A stretch of DNA of 64,000 nucleotides, from NCBI GenBank assembly GCA_019695295.1, contig JAIBAH010000006.1, forward strand, positions 30,011 to 94,010, given 5' to 3'. Shown here piece by piece: positions 16,329 through 25,109 of this stretch. A model generated the notes under the pieces. The model did no database searches and was not told where the DNA came from. It saw nothing but the letters and a program-made list of their open reading frames with translations. The DNA comes from Bacteroidia bacterium (GTDB taxonomy: Bacteria > Bacteroidota > Bacteroidia > J057). How positions within the stretch are numbered: the first letter of the stretch is position 1; every line of letters starts with the position of its first letter. A program made the translations under genes and the position numbers.

Positions 16329-18779
16329 ATGGTAAAAATTAAGTTTTTCCTGTCACTGCTGATTAGTGCTGTTTTTTTCTTTTTGATTAGCCGTCCGGCA
16401 GGGCAGATTACTTTCCGTCCGGCAGCCTTTTTCTCTCCGTTTGAGGGATTCTGGAGAAATGCAGAATCTATCAAAACAAATAATTTTGACGAAGTTTCCG
16501 GGCTGGGATTGTCGTCGCCGGCTGCCGTTACAATAGATGAATTCCGGATACCTCATATTTTTGCCCATACGAAAGAGGATATGGCAAAGATTCAGGGATA
16601 CCTTACTGCAAAAGACCGCCTTTGGCAAATGGAATTTCAGACGCATGCCGCCGCCGGTCGTATATCCGAAATCGTAGGGAGAGGTCCAGGAGATGCTGCA
16701 TTGAAGCTCGACAAGGAAAACCGCAGAAAAGGAATTGCCCGTGCTGCTGAGATTGCTTCCAGATCCATGATGGAGAACCCTGATACCAAAACCATTTTAC
16801 AGGCCTATTCTGACGGAGTCAATGCCTATATTCAGTCGCTTGACAGCAGGTCGTTGCCGCTGGAATATAAACTGCTCAACTATCAGCCTGAAGCATGGAG
16901 CCCTTATAAATCGGCCTTGTTGCTCAAATATATGGCCAACACCCTCACTTCTGCTTCTGAGGATGTAGAAAACAGCAATGCACTCAAACTTTGGGGAGAA
17001 GAAATGTTCAGACTATTATATCCTGAAAATCCCTTTCCGCAGGCGCCGATTATCCCGGAAGGTACTCCGTTTGACTTTAAAAATGAGCTTTTTGCTCCCG
17101 AACCCGCCAAAAAAACTTTCAAAAAATATAAATCTTCCGGTAAAAGCTATGCACAGAATAATTTAATCGGGCTTACTGAAATGGAAGAATCCGAAAATGG
17201 AATCGGTAGTAATAACTGGGCAGTAGCCGGCAGCAAAACGGCATCCGGAAAACCCATTCTCTGTAATGACCCTCACCTGGGATTTAGCTTACCTTCTATC
17301 TGGTACGAAATTCAGATTTCCTGCCCGGGAGTCAATGCTTACGGTGCGTCTCTTCCCGGTGCTCCGGGTGTGATTTCCGGTTTTAATGACTCCATTGCCT
17401 GGGGTGTAACCAATTCTGAAAGGGATGTTTTTGATTTCTATAAAATCACCTATAAAGATGCCGGCAAAAATGAGTATCAATATGGCACCGAATGGAAAAA
17501 AACAGAAAAAAGGGTGGAAACCTACAAAATAAAAGGAGGGGAAATCGTTACTGACACAGTGATTTATACTCATTATGGCCCTGTAGTCTATCCCAATACG
17601 GACGAAGGAGATTTAGCCCTGAAATGGACAGCGCATGATGAATCCAATGATGCACTCACCTTCCTGAAACTCAATAAAGCCCGGAATTACCGGGATTATG
17701 CAGAGGCAATTTCCCACTATCAATGTCCGGGACAAAACTTTGTATTTGCGTCAGGTAACGGGGATATTGCAATCTGGCAACAGGGTAAGTTCCCGAATAA
17801 ATATAAAGGTCAGGGACAATTTATCCTGAATGGTGCGGATACTACTCATACATGGAAAGGGTATATTCCTCAGGAACATAATCCCCATATTCTCAATCCG
17901 GCAAGGGGGTATGTGGGCTCCGCCAATCAGCGACCGACGGACAATACTTATCCATACTGGTACGCAGGCTGCCGGTATGAAAATTTCCGGAACCGCAGGC
18001 TTTTCAGCCGTCTGGACAGTATGAATAAAATCACTATTCAGGATATGCAAAATCTCCAGCTCGATGAGTACAGTATGTACGCTGCGGATGTTTTACCGGT
18101 AATGCTAACAGAAACGGATTCGGTTGCAGCTACTCCTCTGCAAAAAGAAATGCTGGAAACCCTTTCAAAATGGGATTATTACTACCACAAAGAATCTGTA
18201 GGCGCTTCTATGTTTGAAATCTGGTGGTATTATCTCCAGAAGGAAATATGGAGTGATGACTTCAGTCAGCATAATGTTCCGCTTGTGTATCCTAACCGCT
18301 CCGCAACGATTGTACTTCTGAGAGACAGTGTCCGGTTTAAGTTTTATGATAATATTAATACTCCTGAAAGAGAAAACCGGAAAGAAGTAGTGATTAAAGC
18401 CTTTAAAGACGCTTCCGACTCTCTGGCACGTATTCCTGCCTCAAACAGAGAATGGGCAAAAGTGAAGGCTACTTTTATCCCTCACCTTACCCGTATTCTC
18501 AAGCCCTTCGGAAAATATGATATCCCTGTGGGTGGCAATAACGGGATTCTGAATGCGGTAGGCAAAAAATGGGGGCCGTCCTGGCGGATGGTGGTTTCTA
18601 TGGGCGAAGAGATAGAAGCCTATACCATTTTTCCCGGAGGCGAATCCGGTAATCCCGGCAGCCCTTTTTATGATGATTACATCCCTTTATGGACAGAAGG
18701 TAAATACCACAAAGCATGGTTTATGAAAGGGGAAGAAGACACTAAAGGAAAAGTCAGTACAAAAATCGTTTTTCGCTAA
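16329..18779 (+). CDS. Penicillin acylase family (Ntn-hydrolase) protein
   Basis: An 816-residue exported Ntn-hydrolase of the penicillin amidase/AHL acylase family. I prefer the ATG at 16329 (MVKIKFFLSLLISAVFFF), which opens directly into a signal peptide; the frame has an earlier ATG at 16314. The autocatalytic cleavage site is GSNNWAVAG with nucleophile Ser near residue 294, splitting the precursor into an alpha part and a beta part of about 520 residues. Other family motifs are NDPHLGF, the oxyanion-region segment GVTNSERDVFDFY, and HLTRILKPFG near the end. Such enzymes remove acyl groups from amides: beta-lactams, homoserine lactones or others. Substrate cannot be read from sequence. The histidine kinase gene follows after 15 bases, so an operon is likely. 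Confidence 0.85.
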   Translation: MVKIKFFLSLLISAVFFFLISRPAGQITFRPAAFFSPFEGFWRNAESIKTNNFDEVSGLGLSSPAAVTIDEFRIPHIFAHTKEDMAKIQGYLTAKDRLWQMEFQTHAAAGRISEIVGRGPGDAALKLDKENRRKGIARAAEIASRSMMENPDTKTILQAYSDGVNAYIQSLDSRSLPLEYKLLNYQPEAWSPYKSALLLKYMANTLTSASEDVENSNALKLWGEEMFRLLYPENPFPQAPIIPEGTPFDFKNELFAPEPAKKTFKKYKSSGKSYAQNNLIGLTEMEESENGIGSNNWAVAGSKTASGKPILCNDPHLGFSLPSIWYEIQISCPGVNAYGASLPGAPGVISGFNDSIAWGVTNSERDVFDFYKITYKDAGKNEYQYGTEWKKTEKRVETYKIKGGEIVTDTVIYTHYGPVVYPNTDEGDLALKWTAHDESNDALTFLKLNKARNYRDYAEAISHYQCPGQNFVFASGNGDIAIWQQGKFPNKYKGQGQFILNGADTTHTWKGYIPQEHNPHILNPARGYVGSANQRPTDNTYPYWYAGCRYENFRNRRLFSRLDSMNKITIQDMQNLQLDEYSMYAADVLPVMLTETDSVAATPLQKEMLETLSKWDYYYHKESVGASMFEIWWYYLQKEIWSDDFSQHNVPLVYPNRSATIVLLRDSVRFKFYDNINTPERENRKEVVIKAFKDASDSLARIPASNREWAKVKATFIPHLTRILKPFGKYDIPVGGNNGILNAVGKKWGPSWRMVVSMGEEIEAYTIFPGGESGNPGSPFYDDYIPLWTEGKYHKAWFMKGEEDTKGKVSTKIVFR

Positions 18780-18794
18780 AACTAAGCACATAAA

Positions 18795-20009
18795 ATGTTT
18801 TCCATCGAAAGAAATGCCGTCCGCTGGGGGTTAGCAATTACTGCAATAGTGCTCGTCCTGGGTACTTTGGCTTATTCCAATCATCTTGCCAATAAACTGG
18901 CTTTCAGTGAACGAAACAACACTTTGCTTTGGGGAAAATCGATTCAGACTATCGCTTATCCTGTTCCTATAAAAGACACCTTAGAAATCGAAATTAACCG
19001 GATTCTTGTACAGGAATACCAAAATTTCATTCTGGATAATATTCTTCAGGATACAAGCTCGGAAGTGCCCCGCATTCTGGTTGACTGGGATGGAAAATAC
19101 ACAGAAAAAAACGTTCATTTTAAACCTGGAATCTCCGAAGAGGAAAAAAAAGCCCAGGTATTTAAAATGATAAAATCAATGGACGCACTTACCCTCGAAA
19201 TGCCCAATAATCAGTTCATTAAAGTATATTACGGGGAATCGTCCACACTTCAGCAGCTTCGCTTTTATCCGATTATTCAGATTCTGGTTGCCCTCCTTTT
19301 TATCTCTATTGTCCTGATTGTATTCAATGTAGCCCGAAAGGAAGAGCAAAACCGGATATGGGCAGGACTTGCCAAAGAAACTGCTCATCAGTTGGGTACG
19401 CCTGTTTCCAGCCTGCTTGCATGGGTCGAGTACCTCAAACTCACCAATGAGGAAACCGAGGATGAGGGTGCACGCGAGGCCATTTTAGAGATGGAGCATG
19501 ACATTCAGCGCCTGATGAATATCACCCAGCGTTTTTCGAGAATTGGTTCCAGGCCGGATTTACTCCCCAGTAATCTGGGCAATCTGCTCGAAAAGGCAAC
19601 AGATTATATGCGGAAACGCATGAGTAAACAGGTAGAGTGTAATCTTCAAATGAGAATCCCAAAAGATATGACGATTCCGGTGAATGACCAGCTTTTTGAA
19701 TGGGTCATCGAAAATGTATTAAAAAATGCGCTCGACGCGATGGAGGGGAAAGAAGGAAAAATCAATATCGAAGCACACCTCAATGACAAATACTGTATTA
19801 TTGATATTTCAGATACAGGCAAAGGCATGCCCAAAAGTATGTTTACTCAGGTTTTTCAGCCGGGCTTTACCACCAAAAAACGGGGTTGGGGACTGGGACT
19901 CAGCCTTTCCAAAAGAATCATGGAAATGTATCATAACGGAAAAATTTTCGTCAAAGAATCCGAAATCGGAAAAGGCACTACTTTCCGGATCATGCTCAAA
20001 AAAGCATAG
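18795..20009 (+). CDS. Membrane sensor histidine kinase
   Basis: A 404-residue kinase with transmembrane helices at about 12-34 and 155-180 enclosing a small periplasmic sensor domain. Phosphoacceptor His198 lies in AKETAHQLGTPVSSLL, a form of the H box typical of Bacteroidota kinases. The ATPase domain follows: N box FEWVIENVLKNALDAM, G1 IDISDTGKGMP, F/G2 GFTTKKRGWGLGLSLSKRI. All catalytic residues look intact. No response regulator gene is adjacent, so it is an orphan kinase unless the partner lies elsewhere. It is probably cotranscribed with the penicillin-acylase gene 15 bases upstream and converges with the DnaQ/GIY-YIG nuclease gene. Confidence 0.85.
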   Translation: MFSIERNAVRWGLAITAIVLVLGTLAYSNHLANKLAFSERNNTLLWGKSIQTIAYPVPIKDTLEIEINRILVQEYQNFILDNILQDTSSEVPRILVDWDGKYTEKNVHFKPGISEEEKKAQVFKMIKSMDALTLEMPNNQFIKVYYGESSTLQQLRFYPIIQILVALLFISIVLIVFNVARKEEQNRIWAGLAKETAHQLGTPVSSLLAWVEYLKLTNEETEDEGAREAILEMEHDIQRLMNITQRFSRIGSRPDLLPSNLGNLLEKATDYMRKRMSKQVECNLQMRIPKDMTIPVNDQLFEWVIENVLKNALDAMEGKEGKINIEAHLNDKYCIIDISDTGKGMPKSMFTQVFQPGFTTKKRGWGLGLSLSKRIMEMYHNGKIFVKESEIGKGTTFRIMLKKA

Positions 20010-20081
20010 CACCAGCTTTCTGTTTCAAAAAAATTGCATTGAACTCAGGTTCCTAAAGAGCACTGTATTATGTTCTCTTTT

Positions 20082-21464
20082 TTAATATACCACAACCGTT
20101 TTGGGGTTTTTACGGATAAAATTCCGGAGAATATGCAGCACATCCGGATTTTCATGTTTCGGAGCAACCATTCCTCTTAAGGTATGCCAGTTGTGCCGGT
20201 TTACCAATGCAGACTGAATATACATATATCCCACATACACCCCGTTTTCTATGAACGTAAGGGTTTGTTCCTCAAAATCTCTCCCGTCCCCAACCACTAC
20301 AAAATTCTTTCTGCCGTAATTCATTCCTGCAATTGCTTCTTCTACCCTCAGGTTATAGTCATCCGGAGCTTCTTCCCTGATACAGGCGCCTTTACATATA
20401 TGAATCTGATAATGAAAACAAGCTCCTTTTCCGGTAGATAATCCGCAAAGGTTCTGACACAGATTATGCTGTTCTATTTTCTTCATCAGAGCGGCTTCTG
20501 CATTTTTTCGGGAAGAATAAATCGCTTCGGGCTTCTCACCGTTATCTGCCAGCCTTTCAATAAAAAGACGAAGATATCCGTGAGTATCCGGCTCTGAATA
20601 AATCCCGTAATGATAAAACTGCCTTTTTTGTCTGCGGTTGTAGCGGGGTTGAAGTTTTTTTATCTCTTCGTCCTCCCTTAGCAACGCAATCAGCTCATTC
20701 CCGGTAAGTTCATAGGATAGGTCCATTACCTCCTCAACCATTCTGAGTGCCCGGGATTTTTTATGGGCCTCCCTGAAATGCGAGGCAATTCTGTCTTTAA
20801 TACTATTGCTTTTTCCTACATAAATCACCTCCCCTTCCGCATTGTGCATATAGTAAACACCGGTATCGTCCGGCAGTGCGTCAAATATTTCTTTGGATAA
20901 ATGAGGAGGGAGCCTTACTTCCTGCATCTGCGATTTCAGCAGGCTTTCCGTATCTTCCGGCGTATGCTCAAGGTTCATGAGTTTCTGAAATAAAATCAGG
21001 GTAGCCTCAGCGTCTCCGTAAGCCCGGTGCGCTTTTTTATGCGGGATATTCAGCGACCTGCAAATATTCCCCAGGCTGTAGGAGGGCAAATCCGGTATCA
21101 GTTTTTGCGTAAGCCTGACCGTACACAGTTGAGCACGGGTATAGGTATAACCCAGGTTTCTGAATGCCCGCTGCACAAAACCATAATCAAACCGTACATT
21201 ATGAGCCACAAAAACCGCTCCTTCGGTAATTTCCACTATCCTTTTTGCGACTTCTTCAAACAACGGTGCTTTTTTTACCATCTCATTCGTAATCCCGGTC
21301 ATTTTCGTAATAAAATACGGAATGGGCGTTTGGGGGTTAATGAGGGTTGTAAACGAATCTATAACCTGCTCACCATCATACAGGTAAATGCAGATTTCCG
21401 TTATCTTATCCATTCGCGGGTTTCCACCGGTTGTTTCTATATCTATTATCGCAAACTTTCTCAC
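20082..21464 (-). CDS. DnaQ-like exonuclease fused to GIY-YIG (UvrC-like) nuclease
   Basis: A 460-residue two-nuclease fusion. Residues 1-165 are a DEDDh 3'-5' exonuclease: Asp8 and Glu10 in IIDIETTGG, HNVRFDYGF, and HRAYGDAEATL. Residues 195-285 are a GIY-YIG domain (TGVYYMHNAEGEVIYVGKS, then KDRIASHF) ending in the usual EEIKKLQPRYN. A cysteine-rich segment follows (NLCQNLCGLSTGKGACFHY, then ICKGAC), much like the cysteine cluster of UvrC/Cho. This is a recognised Bacteroidota architecture annotated as DNA polymerase III epsilon-like, and it is likely a repair nuclease rather than the replicative proofreader. Single gene, with divergent overlapping -7 elements upstream. Confidence 0.85.
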   Translation of the reverse strand: MRKFAIIDIETTGGNPRMDKITEICIYLYDGEQVIDSFTTLINPQTPIPYFITKMTGITNEMVKKAPLFEEVAKRIVEITEGAVFVAHNVRFDYGFVQRAFRNLGYTYTRAQLCTVRLTQKLIPDLPSYSLGNICRSLNIPHKKAHRAYGDAEATLILFQKLMNLEHTPEDTESLLKSQMQEVRLPPHLSKEIFDALPDDTGVYYMHNAEGEVIYVGKSNSIKDRIASHFREAHKKSRALRMVEEVMDLSYELTGNELIALLREDEEIKKLQPRYNRRQKRQFYHYGIYSEPDTHGYLRLFIERLADNGEKPEAIYSSRKNAEAALMKKIEQHNLCQNLCGLSTGKGACFHYQIHICKGACIREEAPDDYNLRVEEAIAGMNYGRKNFVVVGDGRDFEEQTLTFIENGVYVGYMYIQSALVNRHNWHTLRGMVAPKHENPDVLHILRNFIRKNPKTVVVY

Positions 21465-21473
21465 AATACCTTT

Positions 21474-21504
21474 TTTGACTTTTTATCAAAGATATGTAAC
21501 TTTG
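21474..21504 (+). promoter_or_regulatory. Promoter for the 207-residue membrane protein gene
   Basis: TTTG at 21474-21477 and TAACTTTG at 21497-21504 are 19 bases apart, a full consensus match. The predicted start is near 21511, some 70 bases before the ATG at 21583. Confidence 0.6.
21487..21494 (-). promoter_or_regulatory. Probable -7 element for the DnaQ/GIY-YIG gene
   Basis: The minus strand reads TATCTTTG here, 22 bases before the ATG at 21464. It is two bases from an opposing -7 element at 21497-21504, and no clear -33 box is present on this strand. Confidence 0.45.
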
Positions 21505-21582
21505 ATGAACTTTTTAATTTTTTTATACGTTTATAATATTAAATGTAAAATTATTACATTTTTTGGTTGAAAACGAAAAAAT

Positions 21583-22206
21583 ATGCCATTCATTAAACTT
21601 TTTATGAATATCGGGATGCTATCGGCTTTACTCCTGGGGCCGGCAGTACTTGTATTAGCATTATGGTACAGAAAAATATTTTCCGGTGCATTCTTGATAT
21701 GGAGAAGGCCCGAGGCTATCATGCTCTTTATCGGATACCTCGTGAGCAGTCTGATTCTGATTATATTTGGTACAGCCTGCATTTTCAATTATTCCAAGCA
21801 CTCTCTCATTCCCGAAAATCTCCGGATTGCAGCCGACTTTAAAGATATGGCATTTATCTGTTTTTCGTTTTTTATCGCTTCCACCTTTTTCTTTATGGCT
21901 TGCCGGATTCTGCTTGTACAGGTAATCACAGAAAAAGGCTTTATGCTCAACCACTCTATTCTCCGGATTCCTGTCCCTAACCGGATTATCAAATGGCAGC
22001 AACTTTCGGATTATTATGTGCAGAGAGATTATCCCAATGCAATTATTAATATTATCTATAAAACGGAAGGGATGATTTTCAAAAAAGCGGAGATTCCCGT
22101 CCCTTCATTTTTGCAGGAACAAGTCAAGGAAATACTGGATTCTCAACTCGACGGAGATAATGACCTGATACTTTACCGCTTTATGCAGCATAAAAGAAGG
22201 GGATAA
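21583..22206 (+). CDS. Hypothetical membrane protein (207 aa)
   Basis: Three hydrophobic helices are visible: about 8-28 (MLSALLLGPAVLVLALWY), 47-67 (IMLFIGYLVSSLILIIFG) and 90-112 (AFICFSFFIASTFFFMACRI). They are followed by a soluble domain from about 115 (VITEKGFMLNHSILRIPVPN, IKWQQLSDYYVQRDYPNAII) that has the strand pattern of bacterial PH-like membrane domains. I do not recognise the family. It probably sits in the inner membrane with the soluble part in the cytoplasm. A beta-barrel gene begins 34 bases downstream and cysN overlaps that, so all three may form one transcript from the promoter at 21474. Confidence 0.6.
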   Translation: MPFIKLFMNIGMLSALLLGPAVLVLALWYRKIFSGAFLIWRRPEAIMLFIGYLVSSLILIIFGTACIFNYSKHSLIPENLRIAADFKDMAFICFSFFIASTFFFMACRILLVQVITEKGFMLNHSILRIPVPNRIIKWQQLSDYYVQRDYPNAIINIIYKTEGMIFKKAEIPVPSFLQEQVKEILDSQLDGDNDLILYRFMQHKRRG

Positions 22207-22239
22207 GATTGGCTTTTCCCTACCACTTAATTTTTATTT

Positions 22240-22995
22240 ATGAGACAATTTCCCGTTTTCCTATTATTTCTTTTGTTCATCCCTGCGGCCTTTGCCCAGA
22301 ATAATGTAATAAAATGGAATGTTGCCAGTATTTTTACCGGAAATGTATCCCTGAACTACGAAAGAGTGGTTTATAAAAACTGGACGGTCAATTTACACAC
22401 AAACTATCTGTTTCAGCGCAGGCTTCCGATGTTTATCACCGAAAAAATATGGAAGAATGACGACGCTCAGCACAGGATTACCGTTGGTCAGCCCCGGTTT
22501 TCAGGATTCGGATTTACGCCCGAAGTAAGGTATTATTTTACCGGAAAAAATGACAAACCCGCTCCTTCCGGAATGTATGCTGCCTTGTATCTGAGAATCT
22601 GGTCTTATTCCGGAAAAATGGCTGTCAACTATAAAGATACCGGAGGCTTTGACACTGATCTCGAAGGAGAAGTCAGATATTATGCCCTGCGTCCCGGCTT
22701 TCAGTGGGGATATCAGTGGCTTATTAACCGCCGGTTTTCTGTGGATGGCTTTTTTGGGGCCAATTATGGTGCAGGGGGAATTCGGGCCACTGTCAGGGGA
22801 GATTTGGTAACGGATACGTATGATGTTTTTATGAATACGCTTATCGAAGAGGGACAACTCGAAAGCCCTATTGTCCGGAAAATTACGGGGATTATAAAAA
22901 ATAAAATCACGCCCTATGTGGATCATGTATCTTTTGGTACCGGCTTCGGTTGGGGATGGGTAAGAACGGGAGTTACACTTGGATATGCATTCTGA
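22240..22995 (+). CDS. Outer-membrane beta-barrel protein, DUF3575-like (251 aa)
   Basis: The signal peptide MRQFPVFLLFLLFIPAAFAQ is followed by NVIKWNVASIFTGNVSLNYER, the opening pattern of DUF3575-like small barrels (N-lK-N, then SL-YER). Strand-like segments with alternating aromatics continue to the end, which closes with GTGFGWGWVRTGVTLGYAF and a terminal Phe as expected for an outer-membrane barrel. Ligand and role are unknown. The last 17 bases overlap the start of cysN. That tight coupling of a barrel with a sulfate-activation enzyme is not a textbook association and may be only a transcriptional convenience. Confidence 0.65.
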   Translation: MRQFPVFLLFLLFIPAAFAQNNVIKWNVASIFTGNVSLNYERVVYKNWTVNLHTNYLFQRRLPMFITEKIWKNDDAQHRITVGQPRFSGFGFTPEVRYYFTGKNDKPAPSGMYAALYLRIWSYSGKMAVNYKDTGGFDTDLEGEVRYYALRPGFQWGYQWLINRRFSVDGFFGANYGAGGIRATVRGDLVTDTYDVFMNTLIEEGQLESPIVRKITGIIKNKITPYVDHVSFGTGFGWGWVRTGVTLGYAF

Positions 22996-24226
22996 ACCCA
23001 TCAGAATTTATACAGCCGGAAATGTAGATGACGGGAAAAGCACCCTCATTGGCTATCTTTTATATTGCACACAGTCTATTCCCAAAGATAAATGGGAGGA
23101 AATCGAAACCCTCAGCAAAAGAAAAAACTCAGACAGGGTAGATTTATCTTTGCTTACTGACGGCCTGATAGAAGAAAGAGCCAAAGGAATCACGATTGAC
23201 GTAGCCCATATCTATTTTTCTACGGATAAAAGTCAGTTTATTCTTGCCGATACGCCCGGCCACAAGGAGTTTACCCGGAATATGATTACCGGCGCCTCTT
23301 TTTCGGATGTTGCCATCATCATGATTGACGCTCAGAAAGGCATTCAGGAACAAACCCTGAGGCATGCCTATATTACAGGGCTGCTCAATCTTGGCACAGT
23401 GATTTTCTGTGTAAATAAAATGGACCTTATGGACTATGATAAAACAATATTTGATAAAATTCAGTCAGATTTTGCGCCTTATCTGGATATTTTCCATAAA
23501 CAACAAGTGTTCTGGGTTCCGGTTTCAGCTCTTTGGGGAGAAAATGTAGGCTCGCCAAGTCCTAAAATGGAATGGTATCAGGGAAAATCACTGCTGGATA
23601 TTCTGGAAAATATTCTGCCCCCAAAAAGAGAGTCCCATTTCAGGCTTCAGATTCAGCAATCGGTACAGATATCCGGGCAAAAAACGCCCTTTTATACTGG
23701 AATCGTCACCGGAGGGCAGATTTCAGCGGGGGATGAAGTGAGCCTTTTTCCCTCGGGAGAAACAACGACGATAGAAGGCCTTTTTCAGCATGGAAAGCCT
23801 GTATCTGAAGTCTGTCAGGGTATGTCGGTATCACTGAAGCTGAATACTTCCCGCCCCCTTAAGCGGGGAGAAATGATTGTTCAATATCCCGGAATGCTGA
23901 CCCCGGGAAAAACCCTCAGTACAATTTTATGCTGGATGGATGATTTGCCGCTGCAAAAAAACGTGCAGTACAATCTGATAAACGGTAGTGCTGTAACCCC
24001 GGCTACAATTGAGGAAATTCTAAATGAGATTGATATCCTCCGGTTTGGTATAAAAAAAGCAGGAACGACCCTGAATACCAACGATATCGCTGAAGTCCGG
24101 ATTACAACGGAAGAGTTTGCGGGGCTGCAACCTTTTGCCGAAAGCAGAAATAACGGCACATTTATTCTTGTTGACCCCTTAAGTTTCCATACAGTAGCCA
24201 CCGGATTTGTGGTTAGTATTACTTAA
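22979..24226 (+). CDS. cysN: Sulfate adenylyltransferase subunit 1 (GTPase)
   Basis: A 415-residue translational GTPase-fold protein. G1 is GNVDDGKST, G3 is DTPGHKEF and G4 is NKMD; the sequence between G1 and G3 (LLTDGLIEERAKGITIDVA) and the later MEWYQGKSLLDIL are specific to CysN rather than EF-Tu. CysN couples GTP hydrolysis to ATP-sulfurylase activity of CysD, making adenosine 5'-phosphosulfate for sulfur assimilation. No cysD, cysC or cysH is in the window, which is unusual because cysD usually precedes cysN. An alternative start two codons downstream (22985) is possible. The stop abuts the stop of the convergent gene at 24227 with no bases between. Confidence 0.8.
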   Translation: MDMHSEPIRIYTAGNVDDGKSTLIGYLLYCTQSIPKDKWEEIETLSKRKNSDRVDLSLLTDGLIEERAKGITIDVAHIYFSTDKSQFILADTPGHKEFTRNMITGASFSDVAIIMIDAQKGIQEQTLRHAYITGLLNLGTVIFCVNKMDLMDYDKTIFDKIQSDFAPYLDIFHKQQVFWVPVSALWGENVGSPSPKMEWYQGKSLLDILENILPPKRESHFRLQIQQSVQISGQKTPFYTGIVTGGQISAGDEVSLFPSGETTTIEGLFQHGKPVSEVCQGMSVSLKLNTSRPLKRGEMIVQYPGMLTPGKTLSTILCWMDDLPLQKNVQYNLINGSAVTPATIEEILNEIDILRFGIKKAGTTLNTNDIAEVRITTEEFAGLQPFAESRNNGTFILVDPLSFHTVATGFVVSIT

Positions 24227-25057
24227 TCACTGACCCTGTTTTTGCTTCCACTCCTCGTAGGTTTTCATCGCCTCATCATACGCCTTGCCACTAAAAACGA
24301 GCCTTGCGGGAAAAGAAAACGAAGTTCCGTCCTTACGGGAAAGAGTAATTTCAAACTCACCACTCCCTTCCATTTTACGGACAGAAGCATTATCCCAGTG
24401 ATTGTCTTTTCCAAAAACATTATTTTTCCAGGGGTCCTGAGTATCTGAATCTCCGGCATACTCCCACTGATGATTTTTATAGGCCATCAGTTCCGGATGA
24501 AGCGCCTCGTTTTCCAGCTTTAACTGAAACGGTTTTCTTTTGGGTTTCTGAGGTTCAGGAATTGCAGGCGTCTGAGATTGAGTCTCTTTTGTTTTTTCTG
24601 CCACCATATCCACAGGGGTTTCAGGCACTGCTGTTTTCGGAGTTGCCTTCTCTTTCTTTATTTCAGGAGCAGCAATATTTCTTTCCGGCTTTGGCGCTGT
24701 GGCTACCGGTTTTTCTGTATTTACTACTGAAGGTGCTTTGCCCGTATCAGGGACTGCCCCCCCAACATTCTGATTGGTTTCAGTATTAGCGACAGTTTCC
24801 TGGTCTGCATTTTCCTTTTTCTGAAATAAGGAAGGATACACCAGAAAAAAGCCTAAAATAAAACAGGCTGCAACACCTGAAACATAGTAATACAATTTTT
24901 TCACTGATGCTTTGGGAGTTCCCTCCTTTTCCTCCGGCCGCTTTCGGGGAGATTGCCGGGTATTATAGGCGGCAAGCAAGGCGCCAAAGTCCTTATGCCT
25001 TTCTATTTCCTTTTCAGTGGGCAACTTCCGGTCAATATATATTTTATTTTCTTTCAT
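24227..25057 (-). CDS. Single-span membrane protein downstream of the ECF sigma factor, possible anti-sigma
   Basis: A 276-residue protein with a cytoplasmic N-terminus of about 50 residues (MKENKIYIDRKLPTEKEIER, basic near the membrane), one transmembrane helix (about 54-74, LYYYVSGVAACFILGFFLVY), a long Pro/Lys/Thr/Glu-rich linker (about 80-175) and a C-terminal periplasmic domain (about 185-276) with FELTLS-like strands and a final EEWKQKQGQ. It starts 53 bases after the ECF sigma gene, so the usual sigma/anti-sigma order fits. The N-terminus lacks a clear HxxxCxxC zinc anti-sigma motif, so the anti-sigma role rests on context. Confidence 0.6.
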   Translation of the reverse strand: MKENKIYIDRKLPTEKEIERHKDFGALLAAYNTRQSPRKRPEEKEGTPKASVKKLYYYVSGVAACFILGFFLVYPSLFQKKENADQETVANTETNQNVGGAVPDTGKAPSVVNTEKPVATAPKPERNIAAPEIKKEKATPKTAVPETPVDMVAEKTKETQSQTPAIPEPQKPKRKPFQLKLENEALHPELMAYKNHQWEYAGDSDTQDPWKNNVFGKDNHWDNASVRKMEGSGEFEITLSRKDGTSFSFPARLVFSGKAYDEAMKTYEEWKQKQGQ

Positions 25058-25109
25058 ATCTTTTTATTTGTAAAACCTTATATCATAAGCCATTAATATT
25101 TGAAAAACC

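Noticed and set aside
20051..20080. Possible terminator between the histidine kinase and the DnaQ/GIY-YIG gene
   Set aside because: AAAGAGCA and TGTTCTCTTT pair only with a two-base bulge; too weak to list as a feature.
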